The translations under genes were made by a program, and so were the position numbers. The notes under the pieces are model-generated. The model did not search any database. It worked only from the letters and a program-made list of their open reading frames with translations, and had not been told where the DNA came from. Of a stretch of DNA of 11,921 bases, positions 1 to 6,980 are shown piece after piece (the first letter of the stretch is position 1; each line of letters begins with the position of its first letter). Origin of the DNA: an uncultured Clostridium sp. GTDB taxonomy: Bacteria > Bacillota > Clostridia > UBA1212 > UBA1255. The DNA is taken from assembly GCA_900555605.1 (NCBI GenBank), contig USLW01000030.1:1-11921 (forward strand), given 5' to 3'.

Positions 1-2770
1 GGCTGTGACTGCACGATATGAGTCGCCGGAGAAAGAAAACAGCGAAAAGCCCCTGATGATTAATATCTGCATTACGGATCAAAAGCAACCGCTGGAATAT
101 GCTACCGGTTCTGCAGACGGGTGGCCGGGCAAGCATTGCTATACCGGTCGGCTCCGGCCCCAGGGCAGGCGCCATTTTAAGCCGATTACATATGAGCGGG
201 GCCATACCGATGAGGCGACATACCGAATTGCACCGCGGGAGTACGCGGATTATTATGAAATCGGCAGTCTCAGAGGCGTGGACGGCGCGGCGGTTACGCA
301 TGTGGTAAATGATTTTGCCCGTATGATGATTATGGACTGGAATTTAGGCGCGGTAACGGAAAACCCCAACTGCTTTTTTGAACTGCCGCCCATCGAACAG
401 CACTGGATTGTCAATATTTTCAGTACGCTGTGTGATATCGCGCCGCTGCGGACAATCAAAAACAGCCTGTATATTATCCGGGATAAGCTGCAGGCTGCCG
501 ACGGACATCTGACAAGTCCGTTTCCGCAATCGCCGCAAAAGGATGGATGGGGACATCATTACGGGGACATGGGGCCGGGCTATGTAATCGCGCTCTGCAC
601 ACTATACAGTCTTACCGGAGATGCAAAAATGGCTTTTGATTTGAGACAATCCGCAGAAGGCGCCGTAGCGTATGAGGCGCATACCTTTTTGGATAAGACG
701 CGCTATGTTTGCACGGACATGGACCCGGAGAACCATGAAATCCGCAAACACAGCGATTATTGGGAACACACGAAGGGCGGCTGCAACGGATATGTTACCG
801 TGATGTATTATGAAGCCCTGAAGCGGCTGGCACAGTTGGAGCTGCATCTATATCAGGACCCGGAGAAGGCACAGGCCTATGAAACCCTGGCGGAAAAAAT
901 CCGGGTCGGCTTTTATAAAACCTTCTGGTCTGAACAAAGTCGATCCTTTTTATATTCCACGGAGACGCCGGATACCTGTTATCTGCCTGTCCAGGCTGCG
1001 GCGCTGCGAGCGGGAATTGCACCGGACCGCGCATGTGAAAAAGCACTTGTACAGACGGTGGAGCGTGAAAATGCAGTATTTCATTTGGGCTTTCACGCCA
1101 TGAATATCCGGAATATTTACGACCGTGAGGACCCTTGCAGATACCTGCATTCCAATTTAGGAATGGACGGGGGCTGGTACGGCTGTGCGGACGGCGATTT
1201 TTATGCCGGCTTTCCTGTATATGGCGACCGAACGCTGATTCCGCGGTACATTCATCATTTTACGGAATATTTTAAGCAGACGGGTTTTCTCAATGCGACA
1301 GCCTACAAGCGCGACGGGGTAACGCCTTCGGATAACTATTTTTCCTGTTTTCCGACACATGCCGGCCCCATATGGGGACTCTTTACGTATGGCTACGGGT
1401 TTCAGCCGGAAGCCCATCGCCTGTTGATTGCGCCGTTCCTGCATCCGTGTATGAACGGATCCGTTGTAAAATATCTGTGGCGCGGACTGCTTTTGACGGT
1501 GCGCTATGATACGCCGTATCGCTTTACCGTTACCTTTGCGCCGGGCCGCCGGATATCGGAGGAGATCCGTCCCGCGCCGATTTTTCTTTCTTTTATCAAT
1601 CAGACGCCGGGACACGTTTACCATGTCCGGCGCGGCGAGCGATTGCTTGATATACCTGCTGATTCAGAAGGTGCTGTGCTTGTCTGCCTGACGGAGGATC
1701 AGACTGCAGGCGGGCTGCCGGAGATGGGAGAAGGGGAAGTGACGGCTGTTGCCGCGGAATTACTAAACCCCGATCCGGAACGGATTTATGCGGATCAGAG
1801 AGCGGCATATCAAAAGCCGGTAGCGGCCTCGAGCTCGCTGCAGCAGGAAATCAGCACCGAACACTGGCCCCTGCTGCTGACAGATGGTTCCTATACAAGC
1901 GGTTACTGGTCACCAGAGCCTTATGATGAAAAGCCCTATCTTCGGATCGATATGGGTGTTTGTACCATTATCGGAGGCCTACGGCTTTATGTAGCAGATG
2001 CGGATTGCTATTATTACGTAATCGAGGGCTCTGAGGACCCTGCGCTTGCCTGCTGGGATATCCTGGCGGATCGGTCGAAAGAGGGGGTGACCGCGGATTT
2101 CCGAAATCCGATCCAGGAGACTTTTGCATCCATGGAAGAAAACGGAACCGGATATCATTATTATCGGATTACCTTCTGCGGCACAAGAACGCAGAAACCT
2201 GTCAGGATCACAGAGATAGAAATCGGAGGAAGTACCGTGCGGACAGGACTTCCAGAGGGCTATCCGGCATACTTTTACGTAGAAAAGCAAACGGATCGGA
2301 ATCGGAATCTTGCGAAACATAAGCCTGTGACGACAAATTCCGAAATTCGGGGCAGTGAGAACTGGGCGGTAGATAAATTAACGGATAACAGTCGGAATAC
2401 GAATATTGAGTCAGCCGGATACTCGTCGGAGGCCTTTTCCAATGCCGCCTGTACCGTATGGGTGATGATTGATCTGCAGGAAATCTGCGAGATCGGCAGG
2501 GTTGTGCTTGCTCCGCGCAGTGATAACGGTTTTCGGGGCGCATTTTTTCCGGTCGATTACAGCATTGACGTCTCAGAGGACGGCACGGTTTGGAAAACGG
2601 TCTACGAAGCTGTCGGCACGAAGCAGCCGGAGCAGCCTGTAGAAGTATGTTTTCCGGCGGTCAGCGGCCGGTTTGTGCGTTTAACTGCAACCCGACTGCG
2701 AAACAGTTCTGCGGGTGAGCATCGTCTGCAGCTGGCGGAGATGGAGGTCTACGGCCCTGCGGAGGAATGA
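1..2770 (+). CDS. Six-hairpin glycosidase-like protein with two C-terminal discoidin domains (5' partial)
   Basis: The reading frame is open at the left edge. The GTG at 5 has no ribosome binding site before it, so the true start is almost certainly upstream; about 922 codons are visible. Residues (counted from 5) about 80-510 look like an (alpha/alpha)6-barrel glycosidase of the MGH1/GH63/GH78 type, rich in aromatic residues and acids: DGWGHHYGDMGPGY near 180, HTKGGCNGYVTVMYYEAL near 256-273, and DGGWYGCADGDFYAGFPVYGD near 388-409. A beta-rich segment follows to about 595. Residues about 600-742 and 766-919 are two F5/8 type C domains; the second is the clearer, with NLAKHKPVT at its start, VMIDLQ, and RFVRLTATRL near its end. 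Such domains usually bind carbohydrate, so a glycan-degrading enzyme is likely. The substrate, the catalytic acids and any signal peptide cannot be determined. Gene ends at TGA 2768-2770, followed by a hairpin. Fold call fairly sure, family number not. Confidence 0.85.
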   Translation, partial: AVTARYESPEKENSEKPLMINICITDQKQPLEYATGSADGWPGKHCYTGRLRPQGRRHFKPITYERGHTDEATYRIAPREYADYYEIGSLRGVDGAAVTHVVNDFARMMIMDWNLGAVTENPNCFFELPPIEQHWIVNIFSTLCDIAPLRTIKNSLYIIRDKLQAADGHLTSPFPQSPQKDGWGHHYGDMGPGYVIALCTLYSLTGDAKMAFDLRQSAEGAVAYEAHTFLDKTRYVCTDMDPENHEIRKHSDYWEHTKGGCNGYVTVMYYEALKRLAQLELHLYQDPEKAQAYETLAEKIRVGFYKTFWSEQSRSFLYSTETPDTCYLPVQAAALRAGIAPDRACEKALVQTVERENAVFHLGFHAMNIRNIYDREDPCRYLHSNLGMDGGWYGCADGDFYAGFPVYGDRTLIPRYIHHFTEYFKQTGFLNATAYKRDGVTPSDNYFSCFPTHAGPIWGLFTYGYGFQPEAHRLLIAPFLHPCMNGSVVKYLWRGLLLTVRYDTPYRFTVTFAPGRRISEEIRPAPIFLSFINQTPGHVYHVRRGERLLDIPADSEGAVLVCLTEDQTAGGLPEMGEGEVTAVAAELLNPDPERIYADQRAAYQKPVAASSSLQQEISTEHWPLLLTDGSYTSGYWSPEPYDEKPYLRIDMGVCTIIGGLRLYVADADCYYYVIEGSEDPALACWDILADRSKEGVTADFRNPIQETFASMEENGTGYHYYRITFCGTRTQKPVRITEIEIGGSTVRTGLPEGYPAYFYVEKQTDRNRNLAKHKPVTTNSEIRGSENWAVDKLTDNSRNTNIESAGYSSEAFSNAACTVWVMIDLQEICEIGRVVLAPRSDNGFRGAFFPVDYSIDVSEDGTVWKTVYEAVGTKQPEQPVEVCFPAVSGRFVRLTATRLRNSSAGEHRLQLAEMEVYGPAEE

Positions 2771-2810
2771 AAGGTGAGTGTATAAGCGGGGGCGTATATC
2801 GGAAATGTAA

Positions 2811-2845
2811 AACCGGCGCAGTTTTTTGACGCGCCGGTTCTTTCT
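2811..2845. terminator. Hairpin between convergent genes, probable bidirectional terminator
   Basis: A perfect 9-bp stem (AACCGGCGC at 2811-2819 with GCGCCGGTT at 2831-2839) encloses an 11-nt loop. On the plus strand it is followed by CTTTCT, a weak U-tract; on the minus strand by TTTTACATTT. It lies 40 nt after the stop of the plus-strand glycosidase and 63 nt beyond the stop of the minus-strand zinc-ribbon gene, where a shared terminator is expected. Confidence 0.7.
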
Positions 2846-2902
2846 GTATGAGCTGCCGCTGATTCCTTCAGCTGAAGAATTAGCTCGTTTTTCTGCCTGC
2901 TT

Positions 2903-3421
2903 TTATTTCAGCTCTGCGCCGCAGCGGGAACACTTTGTGTCCTTTTTATCGTTCGCTTGCCCGCAGTTTGCGCAAAACCTGAAACTGATATCCTGCTGCG
3001 GTCCGCCGGCGGCGGGCGCTGCATTGGGTGCAGCAGCAATCGGGGGATTGGCATTGGGGGCGTACCCATTGGGCGGTACCGGCTGTCCGGGCTGTCCGTA
3101 AGGCGCCGCGCCGTACGGCGGATACTGGGGCGGATATTGATTGGGCTGCTGATACGGGTTCTGCGCATATGGATTGTATGGCGGCGCCTGCTCCTTGGGA
3201 TTCATGACGGCTACGATAATGATGCCGATGACGCCCAGCAGCCCCAGCCACATATAAGAACTGGGCAGTCCCTTTGAGCGGGCGATCGCCCTGCAACCGA
3301 ATATGCAGCCTATGGCAACGCCGATTGAAATAATAGCGGCAACCACCAGAACAACAATCATCGCACCGATTGCTTCCTCCGCTGCGGGTTCATAATAACT
3401 GTACAACTTTAAAAGATCCAT
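2903..3421 (-). CDS. Small two-helix membrane protein with Pro/Tyr-rich linker and C-terminal zinc ribbon
   Basis: The protein has 172 residues. Two hydrophobic segments (about 17-43 and 55-73) are probable transmembrane helices. A linker rich in Pro, Tyr, Gln, Asn and Ala (about 77-141) follows, then a four-cysteine zinc ribbon (C150-x2-C153-x10-C164-x2-C167) ending at the C-terminus. The hairpin-plus-tail plan predicts that linker and ribbon lie on the same face, probably the cytoplasm. Similar small zinc-ribbon membrane proteins are common in Firmicutes and mostly uncharacterised; no function is assigned. The ATG at 3419-3421 is supported by AGGGGG at 3430-3435 (8-nt spacer) and by a good promoter just upstream, so it is probably transcribed on its own rather than only by read-through from the operon to the right. 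It ends before the shared hairpin at 2811-2839. Confidence 0.85.
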   Translation of the reverse strand: MDLLKLYSYYEPAAEEAIGAMIVVLVVAAIISIGVAIGCIFGCRAIARSKGLPSSYMWLGLLGVIGIIIVAVMNPKEQAPPYNPYAQNPYQQPNQYPPQYPPYGAAPYGQPGQPVPPNGYAPNANPPIAAAPNAAPAAGGPQQDISFRFCANCGQANDKKDTKCSRCGAELK

Positions 3422-3453
3422 GATAAAATCCCCCTATCGTATTTTCAATTTAT

Positions 3454-3482
3454 ACTATATCATGCTGTTTTGGAAAGATCAA
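3454..3482 (-). promoter_or_regulatory. Sigma-A-type promoter of the zinc-ribbon gene
   Basis: On the minus strand, TTGATC (3477-3482) and TATAGT (3454-3459) are separated by exactly 17 bp. The expected start, near 3447, gives a leader of about 25 nt with AGGGGG and the ATG at 3421. The 45 or so bases upstream of the -35 (about 3483-3530) are very A+T-rich, like an UP element. Seen by eye only. Confidence 0.65.
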
Positions 3483-3560
3483 TTCCTATATGCATAAATA
3501 TATTGATTGTTTTTTAAATATACGCAATGCCGCTGTTTTGCAGATCCTTTCCTTCCGCAT

Positions 3561-4322
3561 TTAAAGTGATCCTGCTAGGGCCTGAAAGGCTTCCTCCATC
3601 TGCCGGCGGCATTCCATTGTAAGCCGCTGGATTTCCTCTGTCTTACCTGCGGCAAGGTCTGGATAGATGGGCGGCAGGAAGGTAAGACGGACACAGGGCT
3701 TGCGTTTGAGCGCCCAGAGACCTTTTCTTTTATGAAACGTAATGACTGCAGGTAAAATAGGCATCCGGCTGCTGACCGCCAGGTGAAAGGCGCCGGATTT
3801 GAAATTGCGCATTCCCTTTTGGTAATACGGATATAGAATCCCTTCGGGATAAATATGCACAAAGCATCCTCTTCTCAGTGCCGTACCCATGGAGCAGAAC
3901 ATTCTGCGGATCTGCCGGGGATCCGTAGAGATGGGTACGCCGCCGAGAACGCGGATCAGGCGGCGTACAACGGGAATCTTAAAGTTTGATTGCAGCGTCG
4001 CATAATAAACTCGTTTTTGGCGGAATGCGCAGTCGAGCATCGTACAATCCATCATATGAACGTGATTGCAGACCGTAACAGCACCGGATTCCTTTAAGGC
4101 GGCAATATTTTCTTTTCCGCAGACCCGCAGTCCGAAGGCCAATCTGTTATAAAGATTCAGAATGCCATGCGCAGCGGCGCGGACCGTTTTATGCACTGCC
4201 GTATGAAAGGCCGAGTCCCGGAGATAGTCGTAATCCTGATCAATGGTAAACTTACAGGGAGTCCACATTTTAAGCGGATGTGCGCCGGAGGCCGGGTCTG
4301 CAGATTTATCCAGCTGTCCCAT
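3561..4322 (-). CDS. PlsC-like 1-acyl-glycerol-phosphate acyltransferase family protein
   Basis: A 253-residue member of the glycerolipid acyltransferase family. PlsC enzymes move an acyl chain to lysophosphatidic acid at the inner face of the membrane, but distant members use other acceptors. Family motifs appear in order: the HX4D catalytic motif (N86-H87-V-H-M-M-D92), GGVPIS near 127-132, Y158-P-E-G161, and a proline-containing PILPAVI near 188-194. There is no clear transmembrane helix, so membrane contact is probably peripheral. The ATG at 4320-4322 is chosen because GAGGAG lies 10 nt upstream; an in-frame TTG at 4338-4340 would place that site inside the gene. The start overlaps the 3' end of the glycosyltransferase gene by 17 nt, so translation is probably coupled. 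It is the last gene of the MarR operon. No convincing GC-rich hairpin with a U-run is visible between its stop and the next promoter. The true acceptor lipid is unknown. Confidence 0.88.
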   Translation of the reverse strand: MGQLDKSADPASGAHPLKMWTPCKFTIDQDYDYLRDSAFHTAVHKTVRAAAHGILNLYNRLAFGLRVCGKENIAALKESGAVTVCNHVHMMDCTMLDCAFRQKRVYYATLQSNFKIPVVRRLIRVLGGVPISTDPRQIRRMFCSMGTALRRGCFVHIYPEGILYPYYQKGMRNFKSGAFHLAVSSRMPILPAVITFHKRKGLWALKRKPCVRLTFLPPIYPDLAAGKTEEIQRLTMECRRQMEEAFQALAGSL

Positions 4323-5448
4323 GCGTTTGATTCTCCTCAATGGATTCCCGGAACATAGCTTCTACAGCTGAGACACAGTCGTCCAATCTGTAGTTCTTTG
4401 CATGCTCGCTGTAGCGTTTCCCCATTCTGATCCGTTCGTCTTCATGCTCCAGCCAATAATCAATCCGCTCTGCCAGCGCGCGGCTGTTGCCTGCGGGAAA
4501 CAGACTCCGCTGATCCAAAGCAAATTGCGGTGTCGCGGATTTCGGACTGTCCGCAATGACCGGAACGAGCCCGCATGCAAAGGCTTCCATACAGGACATG
4601 GCCTCAATTTCCATATCTGCGGCATGCACGTAAAGATCGCAGAATGCGATGGTATTTAGAAGATCGTTTTTACTGAAAAATTGGATTATAATCGGATTTT
4701 TGAGATCTGCCGCCCGCCTTCGCAGCGCTTCCGCTCTGGGCCCCTGACCTGCCAGAATCAGCTGTATTTTATCTGCGTGCCGGGACCTTTTTACGGCATC
4801 GATCAAAACATCCTGCCGCTTTTCCCGAGAGAGTCTTCCGGTCATCAAAATCACGAATTTGTCCTTCAGCGCCGCCGGTTTGGGTAATCTCCTATATGCA
4901 AAGTCCGGATCGATTCCGTTTGAGATAACGTGAATTTTTGCGGAATACCCATTTTTTTTCAGCTCGCCTGCAATGAATTGACTAGGGCAGTGAATATGGC
5001 CGCACTTATTATATAAGAAGAAACGAAACCATTTATAAATGGCTCTGTTAATAAAGTCTACATTCGCAAGATGGATAGAAGCCGTAATATTTTCCGGCTG
5101 GACATGGAATGCAGCTGTATAGGGAACGCCGGATTTCTGTAAAATTTTCACTGCGGTATGAGAAAGAACGAAAGGGGTCAGCAGATGGACGACATCGGCC
5201 CATTCGACGGCGGCTTTCAAAATTTTTTTATTTGGCTTAGCAAAGGTCATCCCCTGGGATGAAACAAGCTTGTCAAAAAAAGGAATATATTGTTTTTTCA
5301 TCAGATATTCCGTATCGCCTTCTTTGCCGGTACTTACGATTCGGACCTCGTTGCCGTGCTTTTGCAATGTTTCAGCGAAACGTCTGGCAGAAATGGTCAT
5401 TCCGTTGTTCGCGGAAAAAAACTGATCTACCACCAATAATATTTTCAT
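4306..5448 (-). CDS. GT4-family glycosyltransferase
   Basis: A 380-residue GT-B glycosyltransferase of family 4, which transfers sugar from a nucleotide-sugar donor with retention. Visible landmarks: N-terminal beta strand MKILLVVDQF and a glycine-containing loop (S12-ANNG16) of the acceptor domain; SNGID at 176-180 at the domain boundary; GRLSREKRQDVLIDA at 204-218, whose Arg and Lys contact the donor phosphates; the LILAGQGP strand near 230-237; and an EX7E motif (E280 to E288) followed by AFACGLVPVIA. Several clostridial GT4 proteins of this shape make glucosyl-diacylglycerols, and the neighbouring acyltransferase fits a lipid acceptor, but the sugar and acceptor cannot be read from sequence. 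The ATG at 5446-5448 is chosen because GGGAGG lies 6 nt upstream and homology begins there; a 35-codon extension to 5553 is basic, low in similarity and overlaps the upstream gene. It is third in the operon, 34 nt after the CmpB-like gene. Confidence 0.92.
   Translation of the reverse strand: MKILLVVDQFFSANNGMTISARRFAETLQKHGNEVRIVSTGKEGDTEYLMKKQYIPFFDKLVSSQGMTFAKPNKKILKAAVEWADVVHLLTPFVLSHTAVKILQKSGVPYTAAFHVQPENITASIHLANVDFINRAIYKWFRFFLYNKCGHIHCPSQFIAGELKKNGYSAKIHVISNGIDPDFAYRRLPKPAALKDKFVILMTGRLSREKRQDVLIDAVKRSRHADKIQLILAGQGPRAEALRRRAADLKNPIIIQFFSKNDLLNTIAFCDLYVHAADMEIEAMSCMEAFACGLVPVIADSPKSATPQFALDQRSLFPAGNSRALAERIDYWLEHEDERIRMGKRYSEHAKNYRLDDCVSAVEAMFRESIEENQTHGTAG
4333..4338 (-). promoter_or_regulatory. 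Ribosome binding site that fixes the acyltransferase start
   Basis: GAGGAG on the minus strand lies 10 nt before the ATG at 4320-4322 and inside the last codons of the upstream glycosyltransferase. It overlaps the alternative in-frame TTG at 4338-4340, which argues against that longer start. Confidence 0.7.
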
Positions 5449-5482
5449 TCCGTGCCTCCCTCTCCGTGCAAAATATGCACAC

Positions 5483-6313
5483 TCATGCCGGTTTTTCCGT
5501 TTTGTCCCGGTCCTTTGTTTTTTGGTCATCGCTGTTTTTGATGTCTGCCGCAACGCTCCGGCGTTTTTTTTCTAAAGCAGGAAAAGCGTTCATCAGTCTT
5601 TGATGAATCCGGGACTGTCCTTCTGCTAAATGCTTATATTTTTCCGTCAACTCTTTATGTCTGCGCTTCCACTCCTCCGTATTTTCTTTCATATGCTGAG
5701 ACGTTTCTTTTACATGGCTGACGCTGCTGAATAAATTGTCTCCGATGCGGTCGGAAAGCTGTTTCAGCTTGGCGGCGATTCCCTCCATCAGACGCAGCCG
5801 CTTTCGGAGTTTCAAAATACTTGCTACTGTTACGCTGATGTCTGCTGCAAACGCGCAGAGCAGAAGCACAAGCAGGATGGGGCGGGACGCAGCCGGAATC
5901 CGTGAAACCGCTTTGGCAATGAAGGGATGGAGCACACGCATAAGTAAAATGCAGGCCACGCCCCAGGCAAATGAAAATTTGAAACAGACATATCCGCAGA
6001 GATTCAGCGGCTCCTTGGAATAATCCCACCATTTTGTATGAAATATTTTTTCGAGCAGAAACCCTGTTATAAATTCCAGTACAGAGGTTAGAAAAACAGA
6101 GCCGATAAATAAAAAAGGCAGATGCTTCTGAAGCGGCGTCAGCAGGCGGATTACAATTACAGCGCCGAATCCGTAAATCGGACACACCGGTCCGTTTAAA
6201 AATCCGCGGTTAACAAATTTACCTGAGCGGACTGCAGCAAATACGACTTCACCGCACCATCCGATAAAGGCATATATTGTGAATAAAAAAAATGTCTCAT
6301 AAAAGGGGTTCAT
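5483..6313 (-). CDS. CmpB-like (PF06541) five-helix membrane protein with basic cytoplasmic tail
   Basis: A 276-residue membrane protein of the family named putative ABC-transporter type IV (CmpB, PF06541). Five hydrophobic segments are visible at about 6-28, 44-60, 66-90, 105-130 and 145-167. Family signatures are IGWCGEV (17-23), NRGFLNGPVCPIYGFGA (35-51) and HTKWWDYSKEPLNLCGYVC (92-110). Residues 168-276 form a hydrophilic, strongly charged, helical tail rich in Lys, Arg and Glu, probably cytoplasmic and partly coiled coil. The transport role is a database name only: no ATPase gene is nearby. The ATG at 6311-6313 shares TGATG with the stop of the MarR gene, so translation is probably coupled; a GTG at 6353-6355 would add 14 residues with no clear ribosome binding site. 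The gene sits second in the operon ahead of a glycosyltransferase and an acyltransferase, so a role in handling lipid or glycolipid is possible but inferred. Confidence 0.85.
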   Translation of the reverse strand: MNPFYETFFLFTIYAFIGWCGEVVFAAVRSGKFVNRGFLNGPVCPIYGFGAVIVIRLLTPLQKHLPFLFIGSVFLTSVLEFITGFLLEKIFHTKWWDYSKEPLNLCGYVCFKFSFAWGVACILLMRVLHPFIAKAVSRIPAASRPILLVLLLCAFAADISVTVASILKLRKRLRLMEGIAAKLKQLSDRIGDNLFSSVSHVKETSQHMKENTEEWKRRHKELTEKYKHLAEGQSRIHQRLMNAFPALEKKRRSVAADIKNSDDQKTKDRDKTEKPA

Positions 6314-6792
6314 CAAATCAGGCAGCACCCCGTTTCCCGGTATTTGTGGGTACACTGCTGAAGCTCTCGAAGCATATTTTCAATGTAGTCCATATTATGA
6401 TAGAGATCATTCAGTTCACTGACAGATTTATTCTGCTGAAAGGAACGCTGTATTTGACTGAGGACGTTCTGTATCTCCGCGAGCTTTTCTGTGCCCTGTT
6501 CCGTTAAACGGAGTTCAATACAGCGCTCGTCGGAATCACGGCGGGATCTGCGCAGCAGGTTTTCCTTTACGAGCTTTTTGCATAAGGTTGAACAGTTTCC
6601 CTTGTTCATACCCAGGGCTTGGCTCAATTCGCTCAGGGTCGGCACTTCCTGCTCATATACGGCCACAAGAATCCGGAACTTTTGAATCGTCAGACCGGAG
6701 GCCTCGATCACAGCGCCGAAAGCTTTTTCAATACCGTTATAAAGCGTATAGTAAAATTTCAGGAATCTGTCCTGCAGCGTTCTGCGGATCAT
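6313..6792 (-). CDS. MarR-family transcriptional regulator
   Basis: A 159-residue winged-helix regulator. The N-terminal and C-terminal helices (about 1-45 and 100-150) should form the dimer. The helix-turn-helix is at about 53-80 (LSELSQALGMNKGNCSTLCKKL), and the wing is at 81-100 with the family signature D88-E-R90 and LTEQG. MarR proteins bind palindromes as dimers and let go on ligand or oxidation; most repress their own operon. Six cysteines are present: C67 and C71 in the recognition helix, C91 in the wing, C147, and adjacent C156-C157 near the C-terminus, so thiol sensing is possible but unproven. The ATG at 6790-6792 is preceded by AAAGGA at 9 nt; a TTG at 6808-6810 would include that site. 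It is first in a four-gene operon behind a promoter overlapped by a perfect inverted repeat, which is the probable operator. Confidence 0.92.
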   Translation of the reverse strand: MIRRTLQDRFLKFYYTLYNGIEKAFGAVIEASGLTIQKFRILVAVYEQEVPTLSELSQALGMNKGNCSTLCKKLVKENLLRRSRRDSDERCIELRLTEQGTEKLAEIQNVLSQIQRSFQQNKSVSELNDLYHNMDYIENMLRELQQCTHKYRETGCCLI

Positions 6793-6809
6793 TGCTTCAG
6801 GTCCTTTCA

Positions 6810-6832
6810 AATAGTTTTAAAGCAAAACTATT
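6810..6832 (-). promoter_or_regulatory. Probable MarR operator: perfect 9+9 bp inverted repeat
   Basis: On either strand, arm AATAGTTTT and arm AAAACTATT are exact reverse complements around a 5-bp centre. The repeat overlaps the first bases of the -10 (6830-6835) and covers the expected transcription start near 6823, so a bound dimer would block RNA polymerase. Size and position fit MarR autoregulation. Binding by this MarR protein is inferred from position alone. Confidence 0.65.
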
Positions 6833-6857
6833 CTATCAAATAAACAAATTTTGTCAA
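6830..6857 (-). promoter_or_regulatory. Sigma-A-type promoter of the MarR operon
   Basis: On the minus strand, a consensus -35 TTGACA (6852-6857) is followed after 16 bp by TAGAAT (6830-6835), one mismatch from the -10 consensus. The spacer is A+T-rich. A strong promoter held down by an overlapping repressor site is the usual MarR design. The leader from about 6823 to the ATG at 6792 is about 30 nt. Confidence 0.72.
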
Positions 6858-6861
6858 TCCT

Positions 6862-6879
6862 GCCGGCCGGGGCCGCGGG
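6862..6879. repeat. GC-rich nested palindromes upstream of the MarR-operon promoter
   Basis: An 18-base run made only of G and C contains GCCGGC (6862-6867), CGGCCG (6864-6869) and the interrupted palindrome CGGCC-GG-GGCCG (6864-6875). It lies four bases upstream of the -35 in otherwise A+T-rich DNA. It could be an extra protein site or just terminator-region debris; no function can be assigned. Confidence 0.35.
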
Positions 6880-6890
6880 ATTTTTGCCGC

Positions 6891-6937
6891 AATCAAAACG
6901 GGCACAAGCCAGCTTTCTGCTTGGCGTTGTGCCCGTT
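6891..6937 (-). terminator. Intrinsic terminator of the mfd / SurA-like transcript
   Basis: Perfect 11-bp arms (AACGGGCACAA at 6897-6907 and TTGTGCCCGTT at 6927-6937), with a further inner GCCA/TGGC pairing, form a stable stem. On the minus strand the stem runs into TTTTGATT. It lies 43 nt after the stop of the SurA-like gene and before the MarR promoter, separating the two transcription units. There is no U-run on the plus side, so it acts on minus-strand transcripts. Confidence 0.8.
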
Positions 6938-6980
6938 CCATCAGCCTCTGCAGCCGTCTGTCTTGTGCAGACCTTCGGTA

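Noticed and set aside
1157..1624. A 155-codon minus-strand reading frame inside the glycosidase gene
   Set aside because: Arg-rich, unrecognisable, and fully antisense to a well-supported domain.
2766..2828. Short plus-strand reading frame after the glycosidase, beginning inside GGAGGAATG
   Set aside because: The purine run abuts the ATG with no spacing, the 20-codon product is not recognisable, and it runs into the terminator hairpin.
3483..3560. Possible terminator after the acyltransferase gene
   Set aside because: Only weak short pairings (for example AATGC with GCATT about 27 nt apart) and no U-run on the minus strand; the A+T-rich stretch fits better as promoter upstream sequence.
5449..5553. 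A 35-codon N-terminal extension of the glycosyltransferase
   Set aside because: It is basic and low in similarity, overlaps the tail of the CmpB-like gene, and a good GGGAGG site precedes the internal ATG where the fold begins.
6314..6355. A 14-residue longer start (GTG) for the CmpB-like protein
   Set aside because: No clear ribosome binding site, and the ATG within TGATG at the MarR stop is a better coupled start.
6956..6972. Short inverted repeat GTCTG / CAGAC just after the foldase stop
   Set aside because: Only 5 bp with no following U-run; the stronger hairpin at 6897-6937 explains termination.
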